A stretch of 64,000 nucleotides of DNA from Faecalibacterium prausnitzii (lineage in GTDB: Bacteria; Bacillota; Clostridia; Oscillospirales; Ruminococcaceae). The position numbers and the translations under genes were made by a program. The notes beneath the pieces were generated by a model, which was given only the letters and a program-made list of their open reading frames with translations, did not search any database and was not told where the DNA came from. Below, in pieces: positions 63,207 to 64,000 of the stretch (the stretch's first letter is position 1; each line of letters starts with the position of its first letter). The stretch covers positions 1 to 64,000 of the forward strand of contig NZ_PXUP01000006.1 of assembly GCF_003324185.1 (NCBI RefSeq). Direction: 5' to 3'.

Positions 63207-63254
63207 TGTTATTTTCTCCTTACCTTCGTAAATATTTACAAATTGCCTGCACAA

Positions 63255-63288
63255 AAAGAAAAGATGCGGCGGCGTAAATGCCGCCGCA
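63255..63288 (-). terminator. terminator between pgk and tpiA
   Basis: A 9-bp GC-only stem TGCGGCGGC/GCCGCCGCA (63265-63273 with 63280-63288) is followed on the minus strand by TCTTTTCTTTTT, 21 bp after the pgk stop. Confidence 0.85.
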
Positions 63289-63309
63289 CCCATTGTGATG
63301 CCGGAAAAA

Positions 63310-64000
<691 letters not shown>

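Overview
The window looks like a chromosomal segment of a fairly GC-rich member of the Clostridia, most likely Faecalibacterium or a close relative. This is inference from gene content, codon usage and the intergenic palindromes; no database search was possible. Supporting traits are a T-box leader in front of metG, consensus TTGACA/TATAAT promoters with 17-bp spacers, strong AAGGAGG ribosome sites, a CdaR/PucR-type regulator and a lantibiotic-immunity-type ABC exporter. Most genes lie on the minus strand.

Region by region. 1-1700: the right edge of an integrated element (excisionase-like gene plus tyrosine integrase) abutting the 3' end of a tRNA-Pro(GGG) gene that keeps its own consensus promoter and terminator. 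1986-8869: nucleotide excision repair (uvrB-uvrA, overlapping), radC and an RluA-type pseudouridine synthase. 8941-13606: a two-component system divergent from a three-gene antimicrobial-peptide exporter, with helically phased TTAAG repeats between them. 13743-19761: the F1Fo ATP synthase operon, which has no free delta gene; instead the C-terminal half of delta is fused in frame to alpha. 20319-20783: a DUF2798-like membrane protein. 20784-21735: a gene-poor stretch with a strongly promoted, strongly terminated transcript carrying at least six Shine-Dalgarno/AUG mini-ORFs of 2-16 codons. 21855-23474: small membrane and soluble proteins of unknown role. 23565-29187: tatD, a DMT exporter and metG with a T-box, then glmM. 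29539-34173: gap, a membrane protein, citrate synthase and a SpoIID-like protein. 34335-42742: a secreted C39-like protein, rsmA, and an FtsE-FtsX-M23-S41 envelope cluster that includes an overlooked 35-residue membrane protein, then a CdaR-like regulator. 43827-56498: a purine operon purE-F-M-N-(IMP cyclohydrolase)-(AICAR transformylase)-D-L-B with an attenuator-like leader. 56961-60379: a YbaK-type deacylase, a DAHP synthase under two identical operators, a DUF3783-like protein and ApbE. 60724-64000: the glycolytic genes gpmI, tpiA and the 3' part of pgk.

The purine operon converts PRPP towards IMP and AMP with bifunctional PurH replaced by two separate proteins; purC and purK are not in the window. 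The glycolytic genes, citrate synthase and ATP synthase are central energy metabolism. FtsEX, the coiled-coil M23 protein and the S41 protease form a cell-separation module. Inverted palindromic repeats of one family sit between genes of both the atp and pur operons.

The two observations most deserving follow-up are the delta-alpha ATP synthase fusion and the mini-ORF transcript at about 21.09-21.73 kb.
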